This document shows, one piece after another, positions 6,309-7,966 of a DNA stretch of 7,966 nucleotides. The notes beneath the pieces were generated by a model. That model worked only from the letters and a program-made list of their open reading frames with translations, was not told the origin of the DNA and ran no database searches. This stretch comes from Solirubrobacteraceae bacterium (lineage in GTDB: Bacteria; Actinomycetota; Thermoleophilia; Solirubrobacterales; Solirubrobacteraceae): the NCBI GenBank assembly GCA_019683665.1, contig JADGIB010000163.1:1-7966 (forward strand), written 5' to 3'. Both the position numbers and the translations under genes were made by a program. How positions within the stretch are numbered: the first letter of the stretch is position 1; the number at the start of each line of letters is the position of its first letter.

Positions 6309-7228
6309 GCGGCCCCCGCCAGCCAGCTTCCCATCCCGGCCAGGCACAGCGCCGCGCCGCCGCCGAGGAACAGCGGCACGCGCAGCACGCGCATCTTCGC
6401 CAGGGCGGTCTCCGTGAGCGCGACCCCGGCGCAGAGGACGGCGACCGTCCCGGCCAGGATCGCGGCCTGGGCCCAGAACCCGCCGCCCTTGGGCCCGAAC
6501 AGCTCGGCGGCGAGCACGAGCAGCAGCCACAGGCGCGCGGCGGCCGCCCACTGCAGGCAGGCCAGCTCGCGCCCGGCGTACTCGAGCAGCGGCCCCTCGT
6601 GCACCATCGTCAGCTCGAGGTGCGTGTCGGGGTTGTCGACCGGCTGGCGGCCGGCCTCGGCGATCGCGACGAGGGCGAACGCGATCGCCGCGCACCAGTG
6701 CGCGGGATCGTCCCACACGGCGGTGCCCGCGGCGGCCGCGCTCATCGCGGTGAGGTCGGTGCTGCCGGCGGGCAGCGCGGCGACGAGGAGGGCGAGCACG
6801 AGCACCGCCTCGGCGAAGACCGCGAACGTGAGGTCGCGCGCGGCGCCCATGAGCGCGAAGCCGCTGGCGGTGTCCCACGCGGCGAGCGCGATCGCGAAGC
6901 GCCCGAGGGCGAGGACGCCGACGAGGACGAGCGCGTCGTGGCCCACCCCCCAGTCCGGCGCCCGGCCGGCGACCGGGACGATGAGCAGCCCGACGGCGAC
7001 CGCGGCGACGACGAGCGCGGGCGCGAGCCGGTAGACGAGCGTCGACGGGACGGGCCGCACGCCGCTCTTGCGCCACAGCCGCCGCAGCTCCCGGTAGGGC
7101 TGCAGCGGGCTCGGGCCCGGACGGCCCTGGAGCCGGGCCTTCAGCGTCTGGACGGTGCCGGCGGCGAGCGGCGCGACGAGCGCGCCCGCGACCTGGAGGG
7201 CGCCGGCGGCGACGGTCGTCGCGCTCAT
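6305..7228 (-). CDS. hyfC: HyfC/HycD-like (NuoH-related) membrane anchor subunit
   Basis: The 307-aa protein has eight predicted membrane segments, as in HycD/HyfC and NuoH. The N-terminal loop TLKARLQGRPGPSPLQPYREL (28-48) matches the family hallmark KArxQgRxGPsxxQpYrdL. The central acidic region is kept: FAVFAEAVLV (135-144), and IAEAGRQPVDNPDTHLELTMVHEGPLLEY (189-217) with several conserved Glu, Asp and His. In the family this subunit docks the hydrophilic arm and passes conformational or proton coupling into the membrane. The ATG at 7228 overlaps the HyfB stop by 4 nt and has a GGGGTG sequence 5 nt upstream. The frame continues upstream without a stop only because of high GC. No inactivating change is seen. 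Confidence 0.93.
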   Translation of the reverse strand: MSATTVAAGALQVAGALVAPLAAGTVQTLKARLQGRPGPSPLQPYRELRRLWRKSGVRPVPSTLVYRLAPALVVAAVAVGLLIVPVAGRAPDWGVGHDALVLVGVLALGRFAIALAAWDTASGFALMGAARDLTFAVFAEAVLVLALLVAALPAGSTDLTAMSAAAAGTAVWDDPAHWCAAIAFALVAIAEAGRQPVDNPDTHLELTMVHEGPLLEYAGRELACLQWAAAARLWLLLVLAAELFGPKGGGFWAQAAILAGTVAVLCAGVALTETALAKMRVLRVPLFLGGGAALCLAGMGSWLAGAA

Positions 7229-7902
7229 CCGAGCACCCCGATCCGGACGAGCGCCAGCAGCGCGACGACGAGCGCGGCGAGGTAGGCCAGGTACCCGCGC
7301 AGGCTGCCGGACTGCAGGCGCCGGGCCACGGCGGCGGCGCGCTGGGCGCCGCGCCACAGCGGCCCGTAGAGGAGGGTGTCGAACAGGTGCGGGACCTCGG
7401 CGCGGTGGGCGACCGACGCGACGACGCCGCCGCGCGCCTCGACCGTCACCTCGCGCTCGGGGCGCAGGACGGACTCGAGGACGAGCCGCAGCGTCTTCGT
7501 GAACCCGGCCGACGTCCACTGCAGCGCCGGCTCCTCGCGCTGGCCGCACAGCCAGGCGGGGGCGGCGGCGGCCCGGCCCCGCCCGCCGGTGAGCGCCAGG
7601 ACGCCGCCGGCGACGATCGCGAGCGCGACGAGCAGGCCGACCGGCGGCAGCGCGCCGGTGCCGGGCAGCTCGACGGCGACGCCGGACGGCGGCGCGAGAG
7701 CCCCGGGGGCGAGCGCGGCCAGCTCGGGCAGGAGCGCCCCGGGCGCGAGGCCGAGGACGAGGCAGGCGCCGGCGAGCGCAGCGAGCGCGGCCCGCGTGGC
7801 GGCGGGCCGGTCGACGGCGGCGGCCGCGGCCTCGGTGCGCGGGGCGCCGAGCAGGACGAGCCCGGCGACCTTCACGAAGCAGAAGAGCGCGAGCGCGGCG
7901 CG
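7225..7902 (-). CDS. hyfB: HyfB-like antiporter-type subunit, C-terminal 225 residues only
   Basis: The visible part is the last third of a HyfB/NuoL-like subunit, whose full length is usually around 600-670 aa. It begins in the conserved segment ALALFCFVKVAGLVLLGAPR, where the GTG at 7875 is an internal Val codon and not a start. It continues with two membrane segments, the family's cytosolic stretch WLCGQREEPALQWTSAGFTKTLR (about residues 117-139 of the fragment), and a final membrane helix before the stop. The proton-channel Lys and Glu residues lie in the missing part, so its activity cannot be judged. It is the most upstream visible gene, so the operon promoter is also beyond the window. 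The frame has no stop up to the end, but sequence past 7902 is unreliable. Confidence 0.85.
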   Translation of the reverse strand, partial: RAALALFCFVKVAGLVLLGAPRTEAAAAAVDRPAATRAALAALAGACLVLGLAPGALLPELAALAPGALAPPSGVAVELPGTGALPPVGLLVALAIVAGGVLALTGGRGRAAAAPAWLCGQREEPALQWTSAGFTKTLRLVLESVLRPEREVTVEARGGVVASVAHRAEVPHLFDTLLYGPLWRGAQRAAAVARRLQSGSLRGYLAYLAALVVALLALVRIGVLG

Positions 7903-7966
7903 CGCCCCCCCCCCCGCCGCGGCGGGCGCGCCCCCCCCCGCGCCCCCCCCCCGGGCGGGGCCGGGG
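7903..7966. other. Low-complexity G/C contig end, probable artefact
   Basis: C runs of 11 (7905-7915), 9 (7931-7939) and 10 (7943-7952), with G-rich spacers and no A or T at all. The conserved HyfB reading frame loses recognisable sequence exactly here. It mirrors the texture of the left end and is best treated as unreliable sequence. Confidence 0.7.

Noticed and set aside
2347..7902. Calling the operon a formate hydrogenlyase or ordinary respiratory complex I
   Set aside because: The large subunit lacks a full [NiFe] ligand set and the complex I quinone His, and there are no NuoE/F/G, formate dehydrogenase or ferredoxin subunits in view.

Overview
The window looks like one short, very GC-rich contig (roughly three quarters G+C or more by eye). 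Both ends dissolve into G/C homopolymer runs that look like assembly or read artefacts. Extreme GC, GTG starts and tightly overlapping genes suggest a high-GC actinobacterial-type organism, possibly in or near Thermoleophilia/Solirubrobacterales. That placement is inferred from composition and gene order only; no marker gene is present.

Left part, plus strand (about 58-1783): a secreted amidase-signature hydrolase with its Lys/Ser/Ser catalytic residues. A short open frame on the minus strand (103 down to about 56) could be the start of a divergent gene cut off by the contig end. Between them lies a perfect 16-bp inverted repeat (154-169), followed at once by a strong ribosome-binding sequence (173-178). 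This suggests that the amidase really starts near 185 rather than at the ATG at 119.

Right part, minus strand (7902 down to 1797): one compact operon for a membrane complex of the complex I / group 4 [NiFe]-hydrogenase superfamily. The order is HyfB (5' end missing), HyfC/HycD (NuoH-like), HyfE (NuoK-like), HyfF (antiporter-like), HyfG/HycE (fused NuoC-NuoD-like) and HyfI/HycG (NuoB-like), then a YceI-family lipocalin-like protein 13 nt later. The six subunit genes overlap by 4 nt (8 nt at one junction). No HyfD, no ferredoxin-like HyfH/HycF and no hydrogenase protease gene lies inside the run. The gene set resembles the Rv0083-Rv0087 cluster (plus NuoB-like Rv0082) of Mycobacterium tuberculosis, as I recall it.

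The main observation is that the large subunit does not carry a full [NiFe] ligand set. The first motif reads RACGAD (second Cys replaced by Asp181) and the C-terminal motif reads ELCYAC instead of DPCxxC. The protein also stops exactly where mature HycE-type subunits end after proteolysis, so no maturation peptide is encoded. The small subunit keeps its four cluster cysteines, and the membrane subunits keep their proton-path Glu/Lys residues. The simplest reading is an Ehr-type (energy-converting-hydrogenase-related) redox-driven ion pump of unknown electron partner rather than a true hydrogenase. The neighbouring YceI protein, from a family known to bind polyisoprenoids, makes a quinone or isoprenoid link worth testing. 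No tRNA, rRNA, CRISPR array or mobile element is visible, and there is no gene-free stretch above 300 bases.
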